From positions 3,825,001 to 3,889,000 of the forward strand of contig CP084619.1 of the NCBI GenBank assembly GCA_025917655.1: a stretch of DNA of 64,000 nucleotides, written 5' to 3'. The stretch comes from Chlorella sorokiniana (Eukaryota > Chlorophyta > Trebouxiophyceae > Chlorellales > Chlorellaceae). The notes below the pieces were generated by a model that saw nothing but the letters and a program-made list of their open reading frames with translations, was not told where the DNA came from and searched no databases. The number at the start of each line of letters is the position of its first letter. Within the stretch, counting starts at the first letter, position 1. Shown piece after piece: positions 1 to 12,523 of the stretch. A program made the translations under genes and the position numbers.

Positions 1-1961
1 GTGGAGGGCGGTGGCGGCGCGGTGCGTGGGCCTCACTTCTTGGCGATGGCGCCCGCCACGCGGCCCAGCGCGGAGCGGTCCACGTTGACGATGTCGAACG
101 ACTTGGTCACCTCGGTGGCGGAGGCGATGCAGGCCTGGCAGGGAGGAGGGGGAGGGAGAGGGGTGGGTGGGTGGTGTGTGTGTGTGTATGGTGTGTGTGT
201 GGGTGTGTGGGTGGTGGGTGGTGGGGGGGGGGTGGGGGTGGGGGGCTGGGCGCGCGCGGGCGGGGGAGGGGTATAGGCCTGGCCGTGCAAGCACAGGGTG
301 CAGGTACAGGGTGCAGGTGCAGGCCGCCCAAGCACATGGAAAGCTCAAGCGCTGCCTGGACACAGCAATAGTCTGCAGCTGCGGCGGCGCCCACCTGCAC
401 CTCCGCGTCCTCCAGGATGCGGTCGTCCAGCTGCGGCCCGTTGCTGTGCACCTCCTGGGCGATGCGGGCGGTGGAGGCCCCCGTCTCGCCGGCGTAGGTG
501 GTGAGGAAGGAGAGGTCCAGGCCGCCCGTCTTGGCCAGGGCGTGGTCGCGCTGCTTCAGCACGTCGGCGCGGCCGATCAGCTCGTCCAGGAGCGGAAGCC
601 CAGGAGGCCAGGCCCTGCCGCACCTCCTCAGCCACAAAGTGGAAGTAGTTGACCAGGTCCTCGGGGGCGCCTGGCGGGAGACAAAAGGGCAGGGAGCAGA
701 CTGAGAGCTGGGCACTCATTGAGGGTGACCGGGTGAGAGTGCATGTGATCGAGGACGGGCGCAGGAGCGACAAGGTCGCACGCAGGCAGCGCCAGCCGCT
801 CGGGCGTGCAGCGCAGCAGAGCATGAGCGTGCAGCGCAACAGCCTGGGCGGGGCGGCGGCGGGCGGGCTCACCAGGGAAGCGCGCGCGCAGCTCTCGCGC
901 TGCGAGGCCACGCCCACGGGGCAGTTGTTGGTGTGGCAGACGCGCGCCATGATGCAGCCGGTGGCAATCATGGCCACCGTGCCGAAGCCGTACTCGTCGG
1001 CGCCCAGGGCGGCGGTGACCAGCACGTCGCGCCCGTGCGCATGCCGCCGTCGCAGCGCAGCACCACGCGCTCGCGCAGCCCGTTGGTGGTCAGCGTCTGG
1101 TGCGCCTGAAGGGCCAGGAGGGGGCCGGGGGAAGGGGAGGGGGAATGGTGAGCTCCTGAGCCTGAATGCTCGATGCTGCGACCGCTGCAACAGCTCGTGC
1201 ACTGCCACGGAGCAGAGGAGTGCGTTGGGAGCCCTGCGCTGTTTGTTTCACGGCCTCGCACCTCTGCCAGGCCCATCTCCACCGGCCCGCCGCAGTGCTT
1301 GATGGAGGAGATGGGAGAGGCGCCGGTGCCGCCGTCGTGGCCCGAGATCTGGATGATGTCGGCGTTGGCCTTGGCCACGCCGCTGGCCACGGTGCCGATG
1401 CCCGCCTGCGCCACCAGCTTCACAGAAACCTTGGCCCCCTGGTTCACCTGCGCACGGCAGACAAGGCGGGGCACAGTGGTGAGGATGGGGCGCACAGCTG
1501 GGGAGAGGCTTTGGGAGAAGAGCGAGCTTGGAGCACTGGATCAGAAATCACGGCAAGCAGATCAACAACACGAGGTGTAGACTTGCGACGCCGGTGCTTA
1601 TGACCGCAGATCAGCGTGCATATGTGCGCAGGCCACCCCGCCCCCACCCCTACAACCCCCCACCCCCCACCACCCCAAACACACACTACCCCCCACACAC
1701 AAACACACACACATCCACACACCAACACACCCCCAACACCCGCGCACCTGGTGCAGGTCGTAGATGAGCTGGGCCAGGTCCTCGATGGAGTAGATGTCGT
1801 GGTGGGGGCGGCGAGATGAGCGGCACGCCCGGCTTGGAGCGCCGCATGCCCGCAATGTACGGCGACACCTTCTTGCCCGGCAGCTGCCCGCCTCGCCCGG
1901 CTTGGCGCCCTGCGCGATCTTGATCTCCAGCTGCTCCGCGTTCACCAGGAACTCCGGGGTC

Positions 1962-1994
<33 letters not shown>

Positions 1995-4900
1995 CGCGAG
2001 GTGGCGATGTCGCCGTTGCGCAGGCCGCGCAGGTGGGGAAGGTGGCGGAGCGCCCGTCCTCGGACGCGTCGCTCACCGCCTCCCAGCGCACCGGGTCCTC
2101 GCCGCCCTCGCCTGCGCGGTGAGGTTATGGGGTCGCAGTGGGGCGGGAGCCAGGGGGAGACGACGAGCGGCGGTACTGAGCCCCTGGCCACATTCATGCT
2201 GAAGGAGGGAGGGTGCCAGCGCTCAAGCCCCCACGCCCCAGCCCCGTGCGCCACGCCAGCCACCCCCCGGCGCTCACCCGAGTTGGACTTGCCGCCGATG
2301 CGGTTGATGGCGATGGCGATGGTCTCGTGGGTCTCGCGCGAGATGGCGCCCAGGGACATGCCGCCGGTGCAGAAGCGGGACATGATGTCGGCGGCGGGCT
2401 CCACCTGCTCCACGGGGATGGCCGCCCGCCCGCTGTCCAGCTCCAGCATGTCGCGCAGCACGTGCACGGGGGCCTCCTTGAAGTGCTGGGTGTAGGCGTC
2501 ATAGGCGGCCTGGCCAGAGGCGCCGTTGCCGCCCAGCCCGATGGCCTTGTGCAGCAGCTTGGACATGGCCTGGTGCAGGGTGGGGGTGGGGGGGAGACAG
2601 GGAGGCTGGGTGTGCCGTGCAGGCGATGGTGCCAGCTGGCAGCAACCCAAGCTCACGCGGCGGCAGCAGCTCCTCCCCCTCTGCCCAGAAACGGCCAACC
2701 CCACACAACATCATGCGAGCATGCAGCAGGCAGAGCAGAAGCGCGCCATCGAACCCCGGCAGGAGCCAGGCAGCAGGGCGGGCACGGCAGGCGCGGCGCA
2801 GGCGGAGCAGCAGGCGCAGCAGCCGGCGGGCCAGGGGTGCGGGGCGCACCTGGTTGTTGGCGTGGTACTCGCCCTTGGGGCGCGACTGGATGAAGCCGTA
2901 GTCGTCCAGCTTGGTGAGCGCCTTGTCGGGAAGCCCTTGGCCCAGAAGGCCTCCGTCTCGCGCTGGATGTCGGCCAGCGACATGCCGCCGATGCGGGACA
3001 CAGAGCCCACAAACGCGGTGTCAATCACCTCCTTGCCCAGGCCGTACACCTCGAAGATCTGTGCGTGTGTGGGAAGGGGGGGGGGCGCGGGCGGTGAAGC
3101 AGGGTGGGGTGAGCAGGGACCTGGGAGGCAGCAAAGACCCAGCGCTGCACAGCGCGCCGGCAGCGCCAGAGAATTCGGTCGGCAGGGCTTGACATGCGAG
3201 CACTCCCTTCCAAAGGCCCACCCACCACCATCACCCTCTTAAGCCCCCCTGCCCTCCCCTCCCCCACTTCCACCAACACACACACACCTGCGCGCCGTGG
3301 TAGCAGGAGAGCAGGGAGATGCCCATCTTGGACAGGATCTTGAGGATGCCCTTCTCCACCGCCTTCTTGTAGTTCGCAGTGGCGGCCTCGGCCGACACGT
3401 CGGGCAGCTTGCCCGCCTTGACCAGGTTCTGGGTGCGGGGGAGGCGCGCCACTGGCGGCACGCCTCAAAGGCGAGGTAGGGGCAGACGGCGTGTGCGCCG
3501 TAGCCGACCAGCATGGCCACGTGGTGGGTGGAGAAGCACTGAGCGGTCTCCACAGCGATGGAGGTCTCAGTGCGCAGGCCTGGGGAGGGAAGAGGCGGGG
3601 TGGGGATGGGCGTGGGTGGACAGGAAGGGGGGAAACGTCCGGGAACCGACTGGGAACCGGGAGCAGGACAGTGGCAGCAGGAGCTGCCCTGAAACAACGC
3701 CAGCAGCATGGGGCTGCAAGCACACGCATCGGGCAAGCAGCGCAAGAGGTGAGGCAGCGGCGCAGCAGCGCGCACCCTTGCGGATCAGGTGGTGGTGAAC
3801 GGCGCCGGTGGCCAGCAGCGGGGGATGGGCGGCTGCGCCGGGTCCATGGGCCCCTTGTCGCTCAGCACCACGCACTGGCAGCCGGCGCGCACGGCGGCCT
3901 CCACCTCGCCGCACAGCGCGCCCAGCGCGTCCTGCAGCGCGCTGGGGCTGCCCGCCGCGTAGTGCAGGGAGAAGGTCTTGGCTCCCAGCGCGGAGTCGGC
4001 CACCACCGCCGCCAGCTCGCTCTCCAGCAGCACAGGCGACTTGAGCATGATCTGGTTGTAGGAGCCGGGGCCGGGGGACAGCAGGTTGCCGCGGCCGCCC
4101 AGGCGCATCTCCAGAGACATGACCAGGCCCTCGCGCAGCGGGTCGATGGGCGGGTTGGTGACCTGCAGCAGGCGGAGGGAGGGGCGTCAGGGGCGGCCGC
4201 GGCTGGGGAAGGAAAGGGGCATGGGGGCAGGCACGACACCCTGCACGGCTGGCTGCAGCCTGCTAAAGTCAGGGGGCGAGCGTCAGGCCGACTGCGAGTG
4301 GTTGTCAGACGATCGCTCAAGGCGCCCTATGCCTGCCTGTCCCTCCTCTTCCCCCCACCCCCATTGATGAACCCCACCTCCTCACCCTACAAGCGCCCTG
4401 CAGCACCAGGGGCCCACCTGCGCAAAGCGCTGCTTGAAGTAGTCGTAGAGCATGTGGGGGGTGGAGGCCAGCACGGGCAGCGGCACGTCGTCGCCCATGC
4501 AGAAGGTGGGCTCAGCCCCGTCTGCGCCATCGCCTCAATCACCATCTGGGTGTCCTCCAGGCCGTAGCCCACAGCCGCCTGCAGGCGCAGCGCGTCGGCA
4601 GCCTCCATCTGGCACTCGCCCAGCACCCTGCGCGGCACGGCGGGGGGGGCAAGCAGCTGTTGGAGCGGCGCCCGCGCTGGTGGGGTGGCAGCATCGCACG
4701 CTGCTGCGAGCTACAGCGCGCTGCACGTCGGCAGGCTAGGCAGGCAGCGCAACGCTGCCAGCAGGGAGCAGCGCTCCCTCCTGCACCCTCCCCACCCCAC
4801 CCCTGCCGCTCACTTGGACGCGTTCATCTCCGACAGCTTGCGCGCGCAGCTCTTGACCCAGTCAGCGTAGGGGTGGCGGCTGGCCACGTACTTGGCAATC

Positions 4901-7900
4901 TCGGTGTTGGTCTGGAAGGTGCCGGCCACGAGGTCGGCGCACACCATCTGGCCCGGGCCCAGGCGGCCCTTGGCCACCACGTTGCCCGCGTTGGTCAGCA
5001 CGTCGCCCAGCACGCCCACCTCGGAGGCCACGTACACCATGTCGTCGGCGGTCTGAGGGAGGTGGGGAAGGGAGACAGTGGGTGGAATGCATGTTGCTGA
5101 ATGAGCTAGCATGCACAGTAGTTAGGGGTGCATGGTAGGAGCCAGCGGGTAGGAGCCAGGGCGTAGGAACCAGGGGGTGGCCGGAGCGGACAAGGGCAGC
5201 AGCCGGGTGGAGGTAGGTCGGCCTCGTACGTGAAGGAGGAATTGGGTTGGTCCCCGGCTGCCCTCTGGGCCGGCCGGGCTCGGCGCTGCGCAGCCCCCGC
5301 CCCCCCCCCCGCCCCGCGCCTCACCTGCCAGAAGCGTGCGGGCGCAGGCCGTTGCGGTCGAGGCGGGCGCCGACCTTGACGCCATCGGAGAAGACGAGGA
5401 GGGCGGGGCCGTCCCAGCCCTCCTGCAGGCCCTCGTAGTACTCGTAAAGTCGACCACCTGCGGCGGCGGCAGGGTGGTGCGGGGGTCGGGAGCGCACGCG
5501 CAGGGTGCAAGGCAAGCGGGGAGGAAGGCGCGGGGCCGAACATGCGGCTGAGGGCTGCCGGGAGGAGTCAACCAGCCGCGGCACTGCCGCTTCTCGTACT
5601 CATTTCGAGCATCCACCCTACCACAACCCACACCAGTGCAGCGCGCGCACCTCCACATCATTTACTCTCACACACACACACATCACGCTCACCTCGGGGT
5701 AGTTCTTGACCAGGTCTGGGTGGTTGCGGTACGCCTCGGGCACCAGCGCCATCAGCGCCTCCTGCGGCTCCGTGCCCGACTGCACCATCAGCTCAGCCAT
5801 GTGGTCCAGGTTGGCAGAGTCGGACTCTGCGGGCGCACGGGTTGCGGGAGGGCGTTGGGCAGAGGGGGCGACATGGCGAGCAGATCAAGGGCAGGCCCAG
5901 ATGGGGGCAGGCAAGAAACACGCTGCCCAGCCTCTCCTTGGCAAGCAAGTGGCTGCCTGGCGCACGTGTGCCCCCGGCCCTGCATACAACACTTGCAGGC
6001 CAAGCACGGCGGGCGGAGCGCCCGCGGCGGCAGCTCACCCTGGGCGGAGCAGAGGGGCAGGAAGTCGGCCTCGCGGCCGCGCCACACCTCGTTCCTCAGG
6101 CCCGCCTGGCGGGAGGCCACCCAGTTCAGGTTGCCCTGCAGCGTGTTGATCTCGCCGTTGTGGCCCAGGAAGCGCATGGGCTGCGCCAGGGGCCACTTGG
6201 GCACCGTGTTTGTGGAGAAGCTGCACGGCGGGAGGGGGCAGGGTGGTTTGGCAGCTTGATGAAGGGCAGCTTAACAGCAGGGCAGGGTCGGCCGGATGCC
6301 TGCTGGCCACTCCGCTGCGCGAGCCAGCGAGCCGACTACCCCACGCCACATGCTGCCCTGCGCTCCAAGGGGTGCCCAGGCCGCCGCCCCTCTCCCGGCG
6401 CGCACCGGCGGTGGTAGATGGCGAAGGACGTCTCGTACCGCTCGTCCTGCAGGTCCTTGAAGAAGCGGCCCACCGCCGACGAGTTGAGCATGCCCTTGTA
6501 CACGACGGTGCGGCTGGACAGGGAGCAGGCGTAGAAGTCCCAGTGGTTCTCGCCCAGGGCGGCGGCCTGCACGGGAAGGGCGGGGCACGGGGGTGAAGCG
6601 CACGGCAACACGCTGCAGCCCGGTGCATGTTTGTCGGTGAAATCCCTACCCTCCCCGCCCCCACCCTCCCCCACCCTCGGCAACAGAGCAGGGCCTGTGA
6701 AGGACCCCCTGTCACAAGGAGGCACTGCGACATGCTGCCGCCCGGCTGCCCCGGGCGCCCACCTTCTCCTTCTCCATGAGCTTGCGCACGATGAAGAGCT
6801 CCCGCTCCAGTGCGTCGCCCGTCAGGCCCTCTGCGCTCTCGATGAACACCTGGCGGATGCGGGGCATGGTCTTGAGGGCGACAGGGCCCACCGCGGCCAG
6901 GTCCACCGGCACGTCGCGCCAGCCCACAACCTGCGGGCGGAGGGGGAAGCAGAGCAGGGGTGATGCAGGCAAGCAGAATGCATGATTTCAGGAAAAGGCG
7001 CAGCGGCGGGCATGCAGAAGGGACACAGCTGCGCGCATCCGCAGCGAAGCGAGGCAGCAGGGACCCACCTTGAAGTTCTCGGCCTTGGCCACCTTGTCAA
7101 AGATCTCCTTACACTGCGCCTCCAGGGCGTCGTCGTTGGGGATGAACATCATGCCCATGCTGCGGGGGAGGCAGGCGCACGCGGCACAGCACCGTCAGCA
7201 GCGCAACAAGCTGTGCAGCGCGGCCTCACGCCTTTTGAAGCGTACTGGTTCGCCGTCGCCGCCTCGCCCTCCTCCCCACTCTTCAGAGAGCCTGCTCACC
7301 CGGTGGTGGCTTCATTCAGCTCGGGCATCTCCGCCTTGAAGAGGCCCCAAGGGATCTTGGTCATGATGCCCGCGCCGTCGCCCGACACGTCGTCGGCAGA
7401 GCAGGCACCGCGGTGCTCCATGCAGCCAAGCGCCAGCAGGGCCTGCAAGCAAAACAGTCGGCGCACCAGTCCTTCAGGTCGCAGCACAGAGCTCCAGGAA
7501 GGGGCCGGGCAGCGCTGGCAAGCCGGTGCGCGCAGGCGTGCCAAGTCCGACAGGGGCGGCTAGGGTTTCTGCTGATCTCGCACCTTCGCCACAATGTCGT
7601 GCTTGTACTCGTTCTTCAGGCTGGCAATAAGGCCCACCTGCACTCCGCACACAGACAATACCACTGAGAATGTGCAGTGCGTGAAAGCACCACCACGAGA
7701 GGAAGCGAGGCTGCCTGCTCCAGTATGGCAGCGGCGAGACGCTGGCGGCAGGTGGGGAGCTAGGAGCCCCTTGCCCTCGCACACCGCGCTCAAAGCCACT
7801 ATACGATCATATCAAGTGTGGGGTGCAGCGCAGCGGGCTGCGGCTCGCCGGGCTGCCCACAAGCTTGGGGCTGGGGTAGTAGGGCAGGGCTTACCCCACA

Positions 7901-8289
7901 TGCACCGTGCTCCTTCAGCAGCTGCTCCATGTCTGCTGCCTCCGCCACAATGTCAGCAGCCTGCTGGGCATTCTGGGGAGCTCGGCCGCAGGAGCAGCCG
8001 GCACCTCAGGGGCGGCTGCCCAGGCCCTCAAGGCCTCTGCCTTCACGCCATCTGCTCCGCCATGCTGCCGTGCCAATCCACTAAAAGTTGGGAAGCCCTG
8101 CAACGACCAAATGCAGGAGTTTAGTGCGGCAGCTGGGCGGGGGTTTGCATGTTGCCAAGCGGCCATGCTCCTCACGTTGATCGCCGGCTTGCCAGTCAGG
8201 GAGCGAGGGAGCGCTGTGGTGGTGCGCTGACTGCGGCTGAAGGTGGCCGAAGCGCTGGCCCTAGAGCTGGTGGTCCGTCCACCCTCCAT
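1..8289 (-). CDS. GLU1: Ferredoxin-dependent glutamate synthase, plastid (3' end beyond window)
   Basis: Makes two glutamates from glutamine and 2-oxoglutarate using reduced ferredoxin; the plastid GS/GOGAT cycle. About 22 exons are readable. The ATG at 8289 opens a Ser/Thr/Arg-rich presequence ([19 protein letters not shown]), as expected for a transit peptide. A splice at about 7898/7640 joins LLKEHGACG to [11 protein letters not shown], giving the processed N-terminal Cys nucleophile of the class II amidotransferase domain. The exon near 7350 has [18 protein letters not shown]. The FMN/Fe-S synthase domain follows, with [17 protein letters not shown] near 1350 and [20 protein letters not shown] near 940; [13 protein letters not shown] is the Fd-type rather than the NADH-type wording. 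The last exon reads [17 protein letters not shown] and runs into a GTGAGG donor at about 35, so the GXGXG domain lies outside. A dozen or more one-base losses (for example near 590, 602, 893, 1030, 1804, 1890, 2034, 2930, 3438, 3820, 4520, 5340, 5448) split conserved exons; these look like consensus errors. Confidence 0.95.
161..262. repeat. TG/GGTG-rich low-complexity tract in a GOGAT intron
   Basis: A run of GTGTGT and GGTGGG units lies wholly inside the intron upstream of the last visible Fd-GOGAT exon. It explains the proline-, glycine- and valine-rich spurious ORFs here. I see no coding or RNA signal in it. Confidence 0.8.
1640..1746. repeat. C/CA-rich microsatellite in a GOGAT intron
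   Basis: ACACAC and CCCCAC units fill the intron between the exon ending IYDLHQ (about 1747) and the [10 protein letters not shown] exon (about 1447). Read on the minus strand this is a TGTGTG/GGGGTG tract starting right after the splice donor. Confidence 0.8.
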
Positions 8290-8648
8290 TCCACGCTCTC
8301 AATGAATGAATGTGTTCTTGATGGAATGGAGAGGACCACCGATAATTAGCACGCGTAATAGGGACGATTCAGGCGCCCTTGCCCCACTATGTGCCGCGGC
8401 TGTACCTCGGCCTTGTAATGCCGAGGCCGAGGCTGCAGACGCCAGACCTGGCATGACCTGCTGCCCACGTGCTCAGTATGTGGAGACCCTGGCCATGCAT
8501 TGGCACGTCTGTTACACAAGAAACCTTGCCTCCCCATGCCGCCAGGCACAGCACCTCTTGGAGATGAAGGGTGAGCGGTTCCAGCCTGGAGGGAGCTCCT
8601 CTCCACAGCACGGTTGGCTTCACCCGCGTGGTAGGTTTGCTGCATCAC
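8290..8648. other. Intergenic: GOGAT upstream region and UNG 3' flank
   Basis: Both flanking genes are on the minus strand, so this holds the 5' flank and promoter of Fd-GOGAT and the 3' UTR of the glycosylase. Apart from the TGTAA signal listed separately I find no conserved ORF or clear core-promoter motif. Confidence 0.6.
8512..8516 (-). terminator. Putative TGTAA polyadenylation signal of UNG
   Basis: TTACA on the plus strand reads TGTAA on the minus strand, about 130 bases past the UNG stop. TGTAA is the usual chlorophyte polyadenylation signal. Confidence 0.5.
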
Positions 8649-10305
8649 TCAATCTGCCAGTCGATGGGCAACTGGCCCTCCTGCTGCAGCAGGCGGTTGG
8701 CCGCCGACCAGTGGCGGCACCCAAAGAATCCGCGGCTGGCGCTGAGCCCGCTGGGGTGCGCCGCTGTCAGCACGTGGTGCTTCTTCTTGTCAATCAGCTT
8801 GCCCTTTTCCTGCGGCAGCAAGCAGGCCAGCCGATTTCAGATACCAGGCGACACGCCCCAGCAACCCAGCAAAAACTATCGGGCACTCAAAAACTGTCGG
8901 GCACTAGGAGCTCTCAAACTCTGCAGCCCGTGCCACCCACCTGCGCATATCGCCCCCACAGCAAGAAGACGACGCCACGCCGCTCGGCCGACAGCCGCGC
9001 AATGGCGGCGTCGGTGAACTGCTCCCAGCCCTTCTTGGCGTGCGAGGCGGCGGCGTGGGCCCGCACCGTCAGCACCGCGTTCAGCAGCAGCACGCCCTGG
9101 TGCGACCACTTCTCCAGGTTGCCGTGCTGGGGCACTGCGCGCACACAGGGCAGGGCAGGGCGAGTGCTTGAGTCCGTGCCGCGCACTGGCACCACGCATC
9201 CCCGAGAAGCAGCAACAGTGCAGGCGTGCCTGCTGTGCGGGCGCAGCCCCTGGCCGCCCACCTTGGCAGCCCAGGTCATCACGCAGCTCCTTGTACATGT
9301 TGCGCAGGCTGCTGGGCACCTTCTGCCCCTGCAGCAAACGGGCAGGCGCACAAGCCGATCGGACAGGCTAGCGCAGGCGCAAAGCCACGGCACTGCCTGC
9401 GCAGCCCTGGCCCTGGCACACGCTGTGCTGAGGCACCTCTGCCCGTCAGCCCGCCGCCCTTGCCTGAGGCACGGAGAAGGAGAGGCCCATTGCCTGGCCC
9501 AGGCCGTGGTAAGGGTCCTGCCCCAGCACCACCACCCGCACCTTGTCCACGGGCACGCTGTTCAGGGCCCTGCAGGGTGCCAGAGGGGGCGGGTCGAACC
9601 GCGGCAAACATCTGAGCCTTGCGCCCCAACACGCCCACACCCAGGGAATCCATTGCGTTGAAGGGGCCTGCTGCTGCCTACAAGAACGCCGGCTACGCAT
9701 GGCTGGCAGCCCCCTGAAGCAGTTCTTACTGCCCCACCTGAATATCGCATGCTTTGGGGGAACACCATCTGCGAGCCGGCCCACTCGGAGTGTACAAAGG
9801 CCTCAAGGTCGGCCCAGGATGGCTTGGCCAGTTCGGGGCCAGCAGCTGGCGCCAGCTGTCCTCCACCAGCAGGTCACCCAGACGCGGCAGCCCCCCACCG
9901 ACTCAGCCTTGATCACAACCTGGTGGGGGCAGGGGGCCAAAAATTGCTTGGAGAAGGATGCTCACAGCAGGGCGTGCAGGCGCGGAGCTGGTGCGCTCAA
10001 GCGCAGGGCTGGGTCGCCACCTGTTTGGCAAGCGCAGCATTGCGGTTGGCGTGCGCCCGCATGCGCTGCTCCTCGCTGGCCTGCACCTCGCCGACGGCCT
10101 CCCCAGCCAGTGGCTGCGTTGCTGTCGCTGCAGGGGTTGCCGCTGCTGCTTGAGACAGCGGCACGGCAGCGGCGCCTGCACCTGCAGCGCCCTCTGCTGA
10201 CGAACGTTCCCCACCATCGCTGCTGTTCGCTGCTGCTGTTGTGATGTCCTGCTTTGCACTACCCGCGGGGGCCTTGAAGAAGGCGTCAATAGACTTTTGA
10301 ACCAT
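8649..10305 (-). CDS. UNG: Uracil-DNA glycosylase, nuclear (UNG2-like), with PIP box
   Basis: Removes uracil from DNA to begin base excision repair. Family 1 motifs are complete: GQDPYHG with the catalytic Asp, [22 protein letters not shown], and HPSGLS followed by [12 protein letters not shown]. The C-terminus is PIDWQIE and the stop is at 8649. I chose the ATG at 10305 because the protein then begins [21 protein letters not shown] fits the PCNA-interacting consensus and sits where human UNG2 carries its own. A later segment, [17 protein letters not shown], resembles the RPA2-binding helix of UNG2 and related proteins. The linker between is Ala/Ser-rich and disordered. One intron (donor at about 9463) is GC-AG: SVPQ is followed by GCAAGG and spliced to [10 protein letters not shown]. 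An upstream reading frame stays open to 10776 but looks non-coding. Confidence 0.93.
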
Positions 10306-11049
10306 CCCCAGCGGGCTGTGACGGGCGGCGACAGCCTCGTCAAAGGGCGTAGCACGCCAGGCACCCTTCAGCAGGCCTTGACCGGCACTGGTGCCGCCCC
10401 TCGATCGTGTTAAAGTAAAAGATGGTGCAAAGAGCATGCACAAGCCGGCAGACGCTGCAGGCTCAGGGTTCACTAGGTTGAAAGTTGTCGGCAAGGGGCC
10501 TCGCCTCTGTGCCGATGCCAGTTTAGAAAAAGTGATAGGACAGCAATAGAGACAAGCGAAGGCGTCAAGCAAAAACAGTACGTCTGCATTCCTGCCACAG
10601 CACTGGCAGCACATGCATAGCTTAAACGGGTTCCCTTCTATGCGAAGATGATGTCCTGATGGTTTCTTGACTGAGAACGCAATTGACGAGGGCCAAGCTG
10701 CTCTGCCTGCGCACTTCCTCCCTCCGCCCTGCCACAGCGCTCCGGCACAGTTGCCGGTCCATGCAAGGCGTGGCAAACAACATTGTCAGCAGAACTCGTT
10801 GTGTTCTGCGCTTGCCAGGCATCCCCAACCCCATCTGCCCTGCGGCTGCACACAGGAGGCTCCCGGCAGCCAGGAGACTGTCTCCTGCGAGCCTCATGGC
10901 TGGTCAAGGTGGGTTCGTGGCCTAGCAGGAGTCAGAGACAAGTGCAGAAGCTGCCGCTCCTGGCGAGGGACCGCAAGCAGCAGCAGGTTGTTCCTGACCG
11001 TTGCTTTGTTTCCGCATGCGCATCCAATCATTTTGCAGGCAGCAGAGAC
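10306..11049. other. Intergenic region between divergent UNG and Sel1 genes
   Basis: This must hold both promoters. A minus-strand ORF of about 90 codons at 10622-10897 has no recognisable domain; an alternative first exon of UNG there cannot be excluded. I see no repeats or RNA gene. Confidence 0.5.
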
Positions 11050-11520
11050 ATGTCAGGCAGCGCAGCAGCGCCGGCACAGCCGCCTGTGGTGATGCTCGCC
11101 GATGGCCGCCTGCAGCAGCGTGCCAAGCTGGGTGCGGTGGTGACGGATGCGGTGCGGCGTTGGTACCTCGAAACAGAGAAGGAGGCGCTGCGCGGTGATG
11201 TGGTGAGCTCGCTGCTGATGGATGCTGTCTGGCACCCTGGCATCCGCCTCCCTGGTCACACCGCGGGTCGAGGGAGGTGGCAGCCTGCTGGGCTACCGCC
11301 CGGCAGCACGCGTGCTTCACGGTGGCGAGCAGCTCACCACCCCGCGCCCCCTTCCCTTGTGTGCCCTGGGACCGTGGCGCTGCAGAAGGCGCAGGCGCTG
11401 CTGGGCCAAATGCTGATAGAGGGGTACGGCTGCCAGGCCGACCCGGTGAAGGGCCGGGAGTGGGCTGAGAAGGCGCGGCGGCGGGGGTACCGCATGGACC
11501 GAGTGTACTGCGTGCTGTAG
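11050..11520 (+). CDS. Small Sel1-like repeat protein
   Basis: Two exons, 11050-11202 and 11386-11520, join in frame to encode 95 residues. The donor is GTGAGC and the acceptor CTGCAG. The second exon reads KAQALLGQMLIEGYGCQ, then a G.EWAEKARRRGY segment. Alternating Ala/Gly-Leu helices of this form are a Sel1-type (TPR-like) repeat, normally a protein-binding unit. Only one full repeat is visible, far fewer than most Sel1 proteins, so it may be a small adaptor. No signal peptide or membrane segment is seen. The exact function is unknown. Confidence 0.75.
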   Translation: MSGSAAAPAQPPVVMLADGRLQQRAKLGAVVTDAVRRWYLETEKEALRGDVVSSLLMDAVWHPGIRLPGHTAGRGRWQPAGLPPGSTRASRWRAAHHPAPPSLVCPGTVALQKAQALLGQMLIEGYGCQADPVKGREWAEKARRRGYRMDRVYCVL

Positions 11521-11860
11521 CATCACCAAGTTTTCCGGCGTCTGCTGCCCCCGTTGCCCGGCTCAAAGCCGCAAGATCTGCGGCGCCCACATCAGCCCTA
11601 AATGCCATATGGCGAGTTTTCCGCTCACCGCCTGTTTCACGCTTTCACTCCTGCTCGCTCTATTCTCATCATCTCCTTTGCTGCATGGCCATGTGCTCCA
11701 TTCATGTATCCGCTTCAATTTCCAGCTCTCACACATAGTGCCCTGGGCACGGCTGTCGTCTGGCGGGAGAGCGGTCAAAGCGCAGCACAGCATGCCCACT
11801 CTCGATTCAGGCAGGGCCGTTGCGTTTATTTGCAGGCGCTAATTTGTCGTAGGAACCAAA
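11521..11860. other. Intergenic region before the FtsJ-type gene
   Basis: Holds the 3' flank of the Sel1 gene and the upstream region of the methyltransferase, both on the plus strand. I see no TGTAA signal, conserved ORF or repeat. Confidence 0.5.
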
Positions 11861-12487
11861 ATGGACTTCGTTTTGCAAGTCACGAACCAACCGTTGGCCA
11901 ATCGGCTGTGGCGCTATGCCCAAACGCCGGACAGCACTTGCTTTTACCCAAAAGGCTTTTCAGAGGAGGTGCGTCCCGTTCGTAGCTCGATGCACGCTGC
12001 AGCGACTTACACCGCCGACATGCATGCTGCCGCCACTGCCATCGGGTGCAGGCGTGCCTGTGCTAGCGGCAGGGGGCCCAAGGCAGGGCCACTGCAACGT
12101 GCTGTGTGCCCTTCGCGCAGGCAGTGGAAGTGGGCCCCTTCACTGCCCGCTCCCGCAACGGCCCCTGCCTCGTGCACTTCAAGCGCTCGTCGCTGAGCCC
12201 CGCTCAGGTTACCGCCTGGCTGCTGGGCAACGCGTCTGCCAACAGCGCAGTGGTGCGCGTCTACTGGCTGGGCGCCAGCTACAGCGAGGCCAGCTCCCGG
12301 CAGGACCTGCTGCGGCAGCTGCTGTCGGCCTGGCCCGCCCCCAGGGCGGCCGCGTGCGGCTGCAGTGCGCCCCTCGAGACCTCGAGACCTGGCTGGGCGA
12401 CGAGCTGCCAGCCAGCTTCAACCTGCAGCCCGTGGACCCCGACTGGGTGCTGAACATCGTGCGGCTGCCGGCCGAAGGAAGCGAAAG

Positions 12488-12523
<36 letters not shown>

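Noticed and set aside
1-8289. Fd-GOGAT as a pseudogene because of its many frame breaks
   Set aside because: All catalytic and cofactor motifs are intact, splice sites are good, and unrelated essential genes in the window show the same one-base losses.
8306-9661. Plus-strand ORF of about 450 codons
   Set aside because: Antisense to UNG exons and introns. It has no domain wording; GC-rich DNA readily yields such frames.
10622-10897. Minus-strand ORF as an alternative targeting exon of UNG
   Set aside because: No splice pair joins it clearly to the catalytic exons, and the start at 10305 already gives a sensible N-terminus with a PIP box.
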